49,407 nt of DNA from Fidelibacterota bacterium (GTDB taxonomy: Bacteria; Fidelibacterota; UBA2242). The notes beneath the pieces were generated by a model that saw only the letters and a program-made list of their open reading frames with translations, was not told where the DNA came from and did not search any database. Made by a program: the position numbers and the translations under genes. This document shows, in pieces, positions 25,997 through 34,471 of the stretch (position 1 is its first letter; every line of letters starts with the position of its first letter). The stretch spans positions 1 through 49,407 of the forward strand of contig JADHWC010000006.1 in assembly GCA_016783665.1 (NCBI GenBank), in the 5' to 3' direction.

Positions 25997-28518
25997 TGGG
26001 CGCTTATCTCCAATCCATAATAAATCTCGGGGTTGTATTCAGTAATCCGATCAGTAAAAGGATTTACCCATTTGCCGCGGTCATTCAGGACATTATTGAT
26101 ATATAATGATAATTCAGTTTTTTGAGACAGGGATTTTGTAAACCTGAAATTAAACAAGGTTCTGCCGCCGCTGGAATACACGGCGCTGTCGTACCAGTAT
26201 GTCATCCCCTGATTGCGATTATAAATTGTTTTGCGATGTTCCAGGGGCACATGTTGAAGGTCAAAGGTAATCCAGACCCCGAGGCGTTTGCTGATGTAAT
26301 TAAGCTGATAATCAATAATAATTTTTTCGCGCCAGTTATCGGATGGCGGATACCAGATTTGTTCTCCGGCTAACGTATCCGGGCGTGGATCATATATTAA
26401 ACCGCTTCTCCCGCTATGAGTAAAGCGGTAGGTAACATTCATTTTATACTGCAAATTATAGATACGTTTAGTGCGTACCGTAAACTCTACCCCGCTGGAT
26501 TTATACCAGCCGCGGTTATCATTAATTGAGTAACTGGCTGAGGTTAAAGTATCAGGATTAATATCATAGCCCCAGGGATAGCTCACACCGGTAGGCCGGT
26601 CTTCCGATTCGGTGTAATACCCGGTGATCGATAATCCTAATATATCCAGGATTTTCCAGTCTATGGATGCTTCATATTTATCGGTTGTGTATGTCCGTAA
26701 ATCGGGATTGTATTGTAGCTGTTCCTCTTCTACTACTACCGAATCTTTCAAATATTTATAATATGCCGGCGGTTTATAGATATATCCAAGTGAAACCGCT
26801 TTAGCGCTTTTACCGGCTCCGATTCTGAAACGCAGATCATCGGTAATAAAATATTGCAAATTGAAACGGGGACTGAGGAAATCACCATGCTCGGATTTTA
26901 GGAAAGCTTTGTCTCTAAACATATTACCGAAATTAAACCCGGTCGGATTAAACACATCATAACGAAGCCCAAGCATCAGGTTATACTTTCTTCCAAGAAA
27001 TTTACCCTTTATCATATCTTCAGAATATAAACTCAAGCTTGTTATTTCCGGAAAAGTGCTGAATAAATAAGATCGCCGCGAAGAATATTGACCGTAATAA
27101 GCATAGACCGGATCGAGATATAATCCGTCACCGGTATTTTTCTGATAATCGCCTTCAAAACCCAGGAGAATTTTATGGGTTCTCTTACTGCCCTGATAGC
27201 TAGTCTTTTTCTGAAGTTTTCCCTTTACATTCCATTCTTTCCCGATTTCATTCATTATACCGACATAACCGGGAAGGGGGATAGAATCGCCTTCGATTAG
27301 AAGCATCTCAGCAACCCATTTTGACTTGTATGCTTTTTTACGGTTTAGATTAAAACCCAAAAAACCGATGATTTTATCATTTTCTTTTCGTGTATAATCA
27401 AGGTTTACACTTCCGGCAGCCCGGTAGCCACGATTATAATCTTTAATTTGTTGAACATCAGTCGGCTCTTCGTCATCGATCATCTTAGTATAGCTGCCCC
27501 GAATTCTCATATCCAGTTTTTCATTGAAGAAATATTTGGAAAGATTACCGCTGGCGTGCAAACGCTGGTATTCATCGCCCTCTTTACGTAGATCACGTTC
27601 ACTATAGGCATAGTTCAAATGATAATCCAATATAGATTCTTTGATAGCAATGCCGTGACTGAAACTTGCCGTTTTAGTGTCAGGATTGATTTTGGCCTTT
27701 AATTTAGGAGCAATCTGACCGCTTTTAGTCTCCACCTTAATAATACCATTAGAGAAGTTACCATATTCAACCGAAGGAATGCCCGTGATCACTTCCACGG
27801 ATTTAATATTATCCGCAGGAATATTTCTCAAGTCGATTCCCTCGGTTCCGGAGCTTCCATATACCTTTGTCGTCAGGTTTGCTTCGTTAGACATCTGGTT
27901 GCCGTCCACAATAATAGAGCTTCCAAATGATTCTATACCGATTACCGAACCGCCGCTGGTAGCGATAGTACGAATACCGACCTGTGAGGATTTTGACAAG
28001 CCCGGATTGTTAGATTTTTCGATACCGGGAACCAATGCTAAAATATCGCCAAGGTTTGTGGCTTGCATGTGTTCAATTTCACCGGAATTGATTTTTCGGC
28101 TGGTTACAGGTTCTTCGGGAATAAGGTCCTTTTGAACACTGCAAACCTCGATACCTCCCAGCATGAAGCAGTAATCGCTGCCGCCCTGATCTTCCTGTTT
28201 TAATAATTTAACGGTGACGGAGTAATCCTTTCCGATATCAACTTTCAGATCAAACAGGATATTATTATAATAACCGTCCTTTACAACTTCGACATTATAC
28301 ACGCCGGTCCCGACATCATCGATAAAAAAGTAACCGTTCGCATCCGAAACAACCGTTTTTAAAAAGGATTCATCGCCATGCTTCAGCAAAATAACCAAAG
28401 CGTCCTTCAAATCGACTTTTCCCATTTGTGACTGAACTTTGCCGGATATACTGGCGGCTGTCGCCGAGATCGATACAAAACAAAGAACCGCAACGATTAG
28501 CGCAATTAATTTTTTCAT
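25990..28518 (-). CDS. TonB-dependent outer-membrane receptor B
   Basis: 842 residues. Signal peptide (1-22), carboxypeptidase regulatory-like domain (ISGKVQSQMGKVDLKDALV... GYFFIDDVGTGVYNVEV, about 23-112), a short linker with two cysteines (DYCFMLGGIEVCSV), a plug (INSGEIEHMQATNLGDILALVPGI, VGIRTIATSGG, IIVDGNQMSNEANL, IDLRNIPADNIKSVEVITGIPSVEYG) and a barrel ending LEISAQW, a C-terminal aromatic as expected. Paralogous to receptor A. Its start lies 39 bases after the stop of the M16 protease gene on the same strand, so the two are probably co-transcribed. TonB, ExbB and ExbD genes are not in the window. Confidence 0.9.
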   Translation of the reverse strand: MKKLIALIVAVLCFVSISATAASISGKVQSQMGKVDLKDALVILLKHGDESFLKTVVSDANGYFFIDDVGTGVYNVEVVKDGYYNNILFDLKVDIGKDYSVTVKLLKQEDQGGSDYCFMLGGIEVCSVQKDLIPEEPVTSRKINSGEIEHMQATNLGDILALVPGIEKSNNPGLSKSSQVGIRTIATSGGSVIGIESFGSSIIVDGNQMSNEANLTTKVYGSSGTEGIDLRNIPADNIKSVEVITGIPSVEYGNFSNGIIKVETKSGQIAPKLKAKINPDTKTASFSHGIAIKESILDYHLNYAYSERDLRKEGDEYQRLHASGNLSKYFFNEKLDMRIRGSYTKMIDDEEPTDVQQIKDYNRGYRAAGSVNLDYTRKENDKIIGFLGFNLNRKKAYKSKWVAEMLLIEGDSIPLPGYVGIMNEIGKEWNVKGKLQKKTSYQGSKRTHKILLGFEGDYQKNTGDGLYLDPVYAYYGQYSSRRSYLFSTFPEITSLSLYSEDMIKGKFLGRKYNLMLGLRYDVFNPTGFNFGNMFRDKAFLKSEHGDFLSPRFNLQYFITDDLRFRIGAGKSAKAVSLGYIYKPPAYYKYLKDSVVVEEEQLQYNPDLRTYTTDKYEASIDWKILDILGLSITGYYTESEDRPTGVSYPWGYDINPDTLTSASYSINDNRGWYKSSGVEFTVRTKRIYNLQYKMNVTYRFTHSGRSGLIYDPRPDTLAGEQIWYPPSDNWREKIIIDYQLNYISKRLGVWITFDLQHVPLEHRKTIYNRNQGMTYWYDSAVYSSGGRTLFNFRFTKSLSQKTELSLYINNVLNDRGKWVNPFTDRITEYNPEIYYGLEISAQW

Positions 28519-28557
28519 TTATTTACAACCCCACAGATTCACAACTTACCCAAAGTG

Positions 28558-31443
28558 CTATAATAATTTACAGTTATTGTTCACATTTTCAATCAGTATC
28601 CTTCTTTTTTTAAATTCATCCAGCGCATCTTCCGCAAGATTTCCGGATACCGCAATGATGTAATTATTCACATCCAGATATTTATTTGCCACTCGCTGGA
28701 CGTCTTCCATTGTTACCGCCATGATTCTTTCACGTTTCTTGTCAAAATAATCCAGCGGTCTGTGTTTCTGCAATTGGTTAAATACGATATGGGCAACATC
28801 ATCCGGAGTACGCGTAGCTAATGGTAACAGTGCGATCCTGCGAGACTTGGCTTTATTCAACTCCTCAGCTGTGATTCCTTCCTTCTGAACCTTTTCAATT
28901 TCATTAAAAATACCATGGATCATTTTGGAAAGGTTCTTTTTATCCAGTTTTGTCCGGATATTCCAATAACCACCCTGATCCCGAATCCACAAATTACTCT
29001 CGATCCCATAACTCAAGCCCTGTTTATCACGAAGTTCCACGCCCATTCTAGACGTTAATGAACTCCCGCAAAGAATATTTTCAAGAATCCGGATAGCGTC
29101 AAGATCGGGATTGTCCGACATAATCCCGCCCTCGTTGGGATTCAAAGCAATATCAACGCGACATTGTTTATACTCCGGGTTTGGGAAAACATAAACGGTT
29201 TTTCCTTTTATAGGTTTAATTCTTGTAAAAGGCAAAAATTCATCACCCGATTTTTTCACCCATTGACCTAACGTTTTGTTCAGTTTTTCCTGGATCCACT
29301 GCTTGTCAAAATCTCCGACTGCAACCAATTTCATATGTTCGGGACTGTAATATTTCTCATGAAATTCTACAAGGTCTGCCCGGGTCAAATTCTCAAATAC
29401 CTCCACATTTCCCGCATAAGGCAAAGAATATTGATGTCCCTCAAAGACATCTTCAAACATGGCGTAAAAAGCCTTCATTGTTTCCGTCTTTTTAAAATTC
29501 TCGGCATTTGAAATAAACCGCGGTCGCAGCTTTTCGATCTGATCCCCAGGAAATGACGGCTCTCTAAGAACTTCATTAACGAAATTCAACATTTTGTCCA
29601 CATCTTTTACCAGGGAGTAGCCCTGAAAAATGATTTTGTCCCAGCCGTGGCTGATATCAAATTGGTAAGGAGTAAACGACCTTTCCTCAAGAAGCTCATT
29701 ATAGTTCCGGGTTAGAGTGCCGCGGGTAAGCATCGCTTCCGTAAGATCACGGATACCCGTCCTTTCGGCATTTTCGGGAAGTCGACCTGTTTCAATAAAC
29801 GCCATTACATAGACCGTAGGAAAAGTATTATTCTTATAAATATAGAGCGGTACACCATTATCTAAAATTAGGGAATCAATTAATGATGCAATCGGGTTTG
29901 GCGCCAAAATATCCTCTAAGCTCGGCTTGTAGAGTTCCCGAACATCAACTTTTTTGGAACCGAAAAGTTTGCTCAAAAAACCCTTTTTTGCCTTTTCTGT
30001 TTTTGTAAAATCTATATCGGGTGTCAAGGCGTCCTCATCCGATTCGTTTATCTTATCATTTACTTCCCCTTCATCGGAATCAGCTGCTATGAATTCTTTG
30101 CCATCCTTTCCAGCCGAAGTATCCGGAGAGGAATAGCATATAACCATATTTTCAGGAACTAAATATTTTTTCGTCACCCGCATAATGTCCTCTTTCGTGA
30201 CAAAGGTAACCAATTCATTCCAGCGGTTAATGTTCCGCCAGCCCACATAGTTTTCATACAAACCGATCTTGCCGCCTACTTTGCTTATATATTGATCTCC
30301 GGTCAGCTCAGCAAAATTGATCTTATTCTTTATTTTCTGAAGATCATATTCGATGACCGGGTAGTTTGCCAGGCTATCGATCTCTTCCCAAATGATTTTT
30401 TCAACTTCATTGATCTCTTTTCCGGGCAATAGCTTTGCCGAAATTGAAAAAGTTCCCGGGTCTTTTCTAAAACCAAGTCCGCCGGCGGAAGAGGAACAGA
30501 GTTTTTCCTGACGAACCAATCTCTTTTTTAAACGTGAAGTGGCGCTTTTTGAACACAAGATTCTACCAGCTACGTATAAAGCCGCACCGTCTTCATTGAA
30601 CCGTCTGGGTGCCGAAAAATGCATCGATATCTGCTCGTTCAAGATATCCGGGTGCTTGAATTCCAGATTTTTTTTGCCGACCTGTTCAACTCTTAGAAAT
30701 TCCTGTAATTCTACTTCGGGACCGCGGGGGATTTTTCCGAAATATTTTTCAACCTTTTTTAGTATCTCGGCAGATTCAAAATCACCGACAAGCACCAGCG
30801 TAGCGTTGTTCGGCGTATAATGGCTTTTATAATAGGCATACGCCTCATCGCGCGTAATACTCTGGATGTCATGCATCCATCCGATCACCGGATTTCGATA
30901 TGGATGACTTTTATATATTAATGTATTGAGTTCTTCGCGCAACTTGCCAGCGGCGCTATTGTCGGTTCGCTGCTTTCTTTCCTCCGAAATAACACCAATT
31001 TCCGATTTGAATTCCTCGGGATCAAATTTGCATTTATGCATTCTTTCGGACTCGATATCAAAAGCCAGATCAATTTTATTTTTCGGCAACAGCTCATAAT
31101 AAACGGTTATATCATTGGATGTAAAGGCATTGAATACCCCGCCATTTGCGGAAATTAGTTCGGCAATCGTTCCTTTGGGAAAGCGTTTGGTGCCTTTAAA
31201 CATCATATGTTCAACAATATGAGAAATTCCGGTTTGCCCGTAGGTTTCATATTTGGAGCCAATATTATAGGTCAACCGCGAATAAATAATAGGCGATGTA
31301 TGCATCTTATAAGTGATGACTCTTAATCCATTATCCAGAGTGAATTCTTTCACGTTGTCGTTATCGATACCGTACAACGGAAGAATCGAGAATAGGTAAA
31401 ACAAAACAACAGAGATATGTGGTTTAAAACTCTTCGTATTCAT
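28558..31443 (-). CDS. periplasmic M16 (pitrilysin-family) zinc protease
   Basis: 961 residues from the ATG at 31443; the frame is open to 31521, but MNTKSFKPHISVVLFYLFSI gives the normal signal peptide. The N-terminal half is the active M16 domain: HIVEH (75-79, inverted zinc motif HxxEH) and the downstream glutamate helix EFKSEIGVISEE. The second half repeats the fold without the zinc motif (GIRDLTEAMLTRGT) and keeps the FxxR/Y-type C-terminal pieces. Between them is an acidic linker (about 435-495) with KKGFLSKLFGSKK. The tandem active-inactive plan fits PqqL/FusC- and pitrilysin-like enzymes. It lies directly upstream of TonB receptor B in one transcription unit. In the Fus system a receptor imports ferredoxin and a periplasmic M16 enzyme cleaves it; a parallel role here is inference. 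Confidence 0.88.
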   Translation of the reverse strand: MNTKSFKPHISVVLFYLFSILPLYGIDNDNVKEFTLDNGLRVITYKMHTSPIIYSRLTYNIGSKYETYGQTGISHIVEHMMFKGTKRFPKGTIAELISANGGVFNAFTSNDITVYYELLPKNKIDLAFDIESERMHKCKFDPEEFKSEIGVISEERKQRTDNSAAGKLREELNTLIYKSHPYRNPVIGWMHDIQSITRDEAYAYYKSHYTPNNATLVLVGDFESAEILKKVEKYFGKIPRGPEVELQEFLRVEQVGKKNLEFKHPDILNEQISMHFSAPRRFNEDGAALYVAGRILCSKSATSRLKKRLVRQEKLCSSSAGGLGFRKDPGTFSISAKLLPGKEINEVEKIIWEEIDSLANYPVIEYDLQKIKNKINFAELTGDQYISKVGGKIGLYENYVGWRNINRWNELVTFVTKEDIMRVTKKYLVPENMVICYSSPDTSAGKDGKEFIAADSDEGEVNDKINESDEDALTPDIDFTKTEKAKKGFLSKLFGSKKVDVRELYKPSLEDILAPNPIASLIDSLILDNGVPLYIYKNNTFPTVYVMAFIETGRLPENAERTGIRDLTEAMLTRGTLTRNYNELLEERSFTPYQFDISHGWDKIIFQGYSLVKDVDKMLNFVNEVLREPSFPGDQIEKLRPRFISNAENFKKTETMKAFYAMFEDVFEGHQYSLPYAGNVEVFENLTRADLVEFHEKYYSPEHMKLVAVGDFDKQWIQEKLNKTLGQWVKKSGDEFLPFTRIKPIKGKTVYVFPNPEYKQCRVDIALNPNEGGIMSDNPDLDAIRILENILCGSSLTSRMGVELRDKQGLSYGIESNLWIRDQGGYWNIRTKLDKKNLSKMIHGIFNEIEKVQKEGITAEELNKAKSRRIALLPLATRTPDDVAHIVFNQLQKHRPLDYFDKKRERIMAVTMEDVQRVANKYLDVNNYIIAVSGNLAEDALDEFKKRRILIENVNNNCKLL

Positions 31444-31574
31444 GCTACTTCTTTCTATTTTTTTCATAATTATCCATGCTTTTAAAAAATTTTTGAAATG
31501 TATAAAATGATTGTCTAACATTCAAGATTTTATTACATTTGCCGGATTATTGATTGAGAAAGGGGATTACCCGA

Positions 31575-32462
31575 ATGGAAAATGTAATCGAATGCGTAAA
31601 TCTAACGCATAGCTACGGCAACAAATTGATCTACAAGGATTTGAATTTTACCGTCCAGAAAGGTAAAATATTCGGCATCCTTGGGAAAAACGGCATGGGA
31701 AAAACCACAACCATCAATATCCTGATGGGATTTCTCAGACCGACCAGTGGAAAATGTATCATTCTGGGAGAGGAATCTCACAATCTTTCTCCTCAAACCC
31801 GCGCCAGAATTGGGCTGCTTCATGAAGGTCATGTATGCTATGAATTTATGACTGTATCTCAGGTAGAAAAGTTTTACAGCCAATTCTTTCCCAACTGGAA
31901 GAAAGAACTATATTACGGTCTTATCGACAGGCTCAACGTCGCTTATGACCACAAAATTGCCCGGATGTCCTGCGGTCAACGGTCACAGGTAGTCCTGGGA
32001 TTGATAATGGCTCAAGACCCGGAATTGATGATCCTGGATGACTACTCCATGGGATTGGACGCCGGATACCGTATGCTGTTCATTGATTATTTGATCGACT
32101 ATGTTCGTGAAAACAATAAAACAGTTTTTATGACGTCACACATTATCCAGGACCTGGAAAAAATTATCGACGACGCAATCATTATGGGATATCAGAAAAT
32201 ATTATTGCAAATGCCGATCAGTCAATTTATGGGTTCGTTCCATCAGTATCATTTTAGGGTTGACGGGCAGTTGCCCTCTTTCGGCATCGACGAACTTGTA
32301 TCCAACTATGAAAATATAAAGAATAATTATATACTTTATTCTTTTAAGTCTCCGGAGGAAGTTAAAGGGTATCTCAATAAAAAAGGCGTCTCCTTTGCTG
32401 AATTCGGCGAAGCTTCGATGACATTAGAGCAGGCATTTATCGGTTTGACCGGCAAATACTAA
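31575..32462 (+). CDS. ABC transporter ATP-binding protein with degenerate motifs
   Basis: 295 residues from the ATG at 31575, 10 bases after GAAAGGGG (31557-31564). A TTG at 31554 is possible but less likely. The Walker A is GILGKNGMGKTTT. The ABC signature reads MSCGQRSQ instead of LSGGQ, and the Walker B is LMILDDYSMGLD, with Asp in place of the catalytic Glu of LDEP. The C-terminal 80 residues (FRVDGQLP..., SPEEVKGYLNKKG) match the extra domain common in ABC-2 type exporters. It is followed 14 bases later by a membrane protein gene and then a DUF4857-like gene. It is divergent from the M16 gene with a shared upstream region of about 130 bases. Substrate unknown; ATP hydrolysis may be slow. 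Confidence 0.88.
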   Translation: MENVIECVNLTHSYGNKLIYKDLNFTVQKGKIFGILGKNGMGKTTTINILMGFLRPTSGKCIILGEESHNLSPQTRARIGLLHEGHVCYEFMTVSQVEKFYSQFFPNWKKELYYGLIDRLNVAYDHKIARMSCGQRSQVVLGLIMAQDPELMILDDYSMGLDAGYRMLFIDYLIDYVRENNKTVFMTSHIIQDLEKIIDDAIIMGYQKILLQMPISQFMGSFHQYHFRVDGQLPSFGIDELVSNYENIKNNYILYSFKSPEEVKGYLNKKGVSFAEFGEASMTLEQAFIGLTGKY

Positions 32463-32476
32463 GAAGGGGAATTAAT

Positions 32477-33148
32477 ATGTATAAAGCGATTTTATATAAA
32501 GAATGGTTGAAGATCCGTTGGATGGTTCTTGGATACCTGATTATTCTGCTCGGATTTTTAACATATATTGGTCTGGATACTCGCTACTGGTTTGAAATGA
32601 ATGACCCTATTCAGGTCTGGCTGGTGGTTATTCAGCGAAAAATCCTCTATTATACCGCGATTAAATATATCCCGGTTTTTGCCGCAATCGTACTGGCAAT
32701 CGTACAGTTCGTTCCCGAAATGGTCAAAAAACGCTATCGACTGTCCTTTCATCTGCCTATTGGGGAAACCCATTCGCTGCTCTTCATGATTGCCATCGGT
32801 GTCGCCGTCATGCTGATCACATCGGCGATCTATCTTTTAGGATTAACCCTTATCGGAATGACGTTTTTCCCGGCTGAAGTCACCCGTAGCTCGTTGATCA
32901 CCGTTGCGCCGTGGCTGCTGGCGGGTATTGTTACCTATCTGGGCGCCACTGCCGTCACTGTGGATCCTTCATGGAAATATCGTATAGTATATATTCTGCT
33001 GTTCGCACCATTCATTCAAAGTCTGTTTTTGGAAGGTGGCTACGGCGAATATCAATTTTCCTTTGGAACCTATCTGTTAATATCACTGATATTCTCTATC
33101 ATGGTTTTATTCCCGGGCTATCGATTACGGAAAGGCAGCAAATTATGA
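32477..33148 (+). CDS. ABC-2 type permease-like membrane protein
   Basis: 223 residues with about six hydrophobic helices (e.g. WMVLGYLIILLGFLTYIG, IPVFAAIVLAIVQFVP, LLFMIAIGVAVMLITSAIYL, LLISLIFSIMVLFPGY). The N-terminus MYKAILYKEWLKIRW is the amphipathic 'KEW' start typical of ABC-2 permeases. GAAGGGGAATTA precedes the ATG. It lies between the ATPase and a DUF4857-like gene and overlaps the latter by ATGA (33145-33148), so the three form one operon. It is shorter than many ABC-2 permeases, which fits a one-domain subunit working as a dimer or with the next protein. Confidence 0.75.
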   Translation: MYKAILYKEWLKIRWMVLGYLIILLGFLTYIGLDTRYWFEMNDPIQVWLVVIQRKILYYTAIKYIPVFAAIVLAIVQFVPEMVKKRYRLSFHLPIGETHSLLFMIAIGVAVMLITSAIYLLGLTLIGMTFFPAEVTRSSLITVAPWLLAGIVTYLGATAVTVDPSWKYRIVYILLFAPFIQSLFLEGGYGEYQFSFGTYLLISLIFSIMVLFPGYRLRKGSKL

Positions 33149-34389
33149 TCACTAAAATCTCACGCTATGCTATTGTGTCGCTTATTGTTATTTCATTATC
33201 GATTCTGTTGCCGGATCTCTACTGGATGATATTTGGCAAACCTATAATAAAACCTTCGATCTATTATAGCCCTGTTATAGAAGAATTTATGATTGCCACA
33301 CGCACCGGTAATAACAAGAAAGAGTACTCCGACCAAAAAGGGAATAGCTACGATCGCAAATCCTTTGAAACCCTTTTGCCCTTTTCTTTTTACTACAATT
33401 TGGAAAAATGGGGAATATTGCCGGACAGCATCAAGGGTATTCCAATGAAACGCACATATATTCGGCACAACTCCCAATACTTGCGCATTACAAACCGGGC
33501 AATGAATACTCCGCTGATTTCTCTGAACCCGTTATTTGAATCCGAATCCGATTTTACCAGATTGGAAATGCCAGGTGAATTGTTTCGAATCGATCAAAAA
33601 TTTGAATTTATTACCGCTTCCGATAATACAGTTGATGATTCTCTTTCATGCATTTTTAATGGCGCATTATTGGATCAAGACTTTCAATTCCCGGCTAAAA
33701 TCATTGCCGGTAACCCGACCACCCGCAAACCCTTTGACGAGGGCTATTTTATCGTCGATGCGCAAAATACTGTTTTCCACCTGAAAAAAATTAAGGGTCA
33801 ACCTCACTGCGTAAAAACGGACATTCCTCCTGATTTGAATATCCGCGCAATCTTTATCAGCGAGCATCCTCGTAAAGAGTTTTACGGCGTTATTGTAACC
33901 TGGACAAATGAAGTATGTTTGATCACTTATGATAATTACAAAATCCTGCAACTTCCCGTTGAAGGGTATCGCGCGGATGATATGCAACTTTTATTATCTG
34001 TCAATCCGCTTTATCAAATGATCCGGTATTCGGATATGAAGGAGATGAAAAGTGTAGTCATCGACAACAATTATAAAATAGTCGATAAATATGCTTCATC
34101 CTGGACGCCGAAAGAAGAATGGAAGTCCAGTAAAATTGCCTCGGTTCTGTTTCCATTTTCAATCGAGAGAACGACCAGAAGTTCCGATTATGTTCAATTT
34201 AAAGTCAAATTCAACGGTCATCTCAGCTGGATTGGCATTCTGTTCGCCTTGCTTGCAACTTTTATTTGCAAACGATTTGTTTACCGGGAAAAGCTTAGGA
34301 CAAACTGGATTGATTTTATCATTGTATTTGGTACTGGAATCTTCGGAGCTATAACCGTATTACTAATCCGACCAGAGCCCTGGGATTAG
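33145..34389 (+). CDS. DUF4857-like membrane protein
   Basis: 414 residues from the ATG at 33145, which overlaps the permease stop; the open frame extends up to 32911 but that part lies over the permease gene. An N-terminal helix (ISRYAIVSLIVISLSILLPD) is followed by about 320 residues of mainly beta character on the outer side (IFISEHPRKEFYGVIVTW, VCLITYDNYKILQLPVEG, MIRYSDMKEMKSVVID), then two C-terminal helices (WIGILFALLATFICK, FIIVFGTGIFGAITVLLI). This layout matches DUF4857, which I recall next to ABC genes in Bacteroidota. Likely a periplasmic sensor or accessory subunit of the transporter; function unknown. Confidence 0.6.
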   Translation: MITKISRYAIVSLIVISLSILLPDLYWMIFGKPIIKPSIYYSPVIEEFMIATRTGNNKKEYSDQKGNSYDRKSFETLLPFSFYYNLEKWGILPDSIKGIPMKRTYIRHNSQYLRITNRAMNTPLISLNPLFESESDFTRLEMPGELFRIDQKFEFITASDNTVDDSLSCIFNGALLDQDFQFPAKIIAGNPTTRKPFDEGYFIVDAQNTVFHLKKIKGQPHCVKTDIPPDLNIRAIFISEHPRKEFYGVIVTWTNEVCLITYDNYKILQLPVEGYRADDMQLLLSVNPLYQMIRYSDMKEMKSVVIDNNYKIVDKYASSWTPKEEWKSSKIASVLFPFSIERTTRSSDYVQFKVKFNGHLSWIGILFALLATFICKRFVYREKLRTNWIDFIIVFGTGIFGAITVLLIRPEPWD

Positions 34390-34471
34390 GGAGACACGAG
34401 ACTCAAGATTTTAGATACAAGATAAAAAGTCCCGTTCGAGCGGTGTTATTTACTTTTATGTTTATTTGATA

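Noticed and set aside
32911-33144. Upstream extension of the DUF4857-like gene
   Set aside because: It overlaps the permease coding region. The ATG at 33145 gives a proper membrane anchor and the usual ATGA coupling.
34390-34471. Terminator or element after the DUF4857-like gene
   Set aside because: Only a very short CCG/CGG stem and a GAGACACGAGACTCAAGAT low-complexity stretch are visible; not enough for a call.
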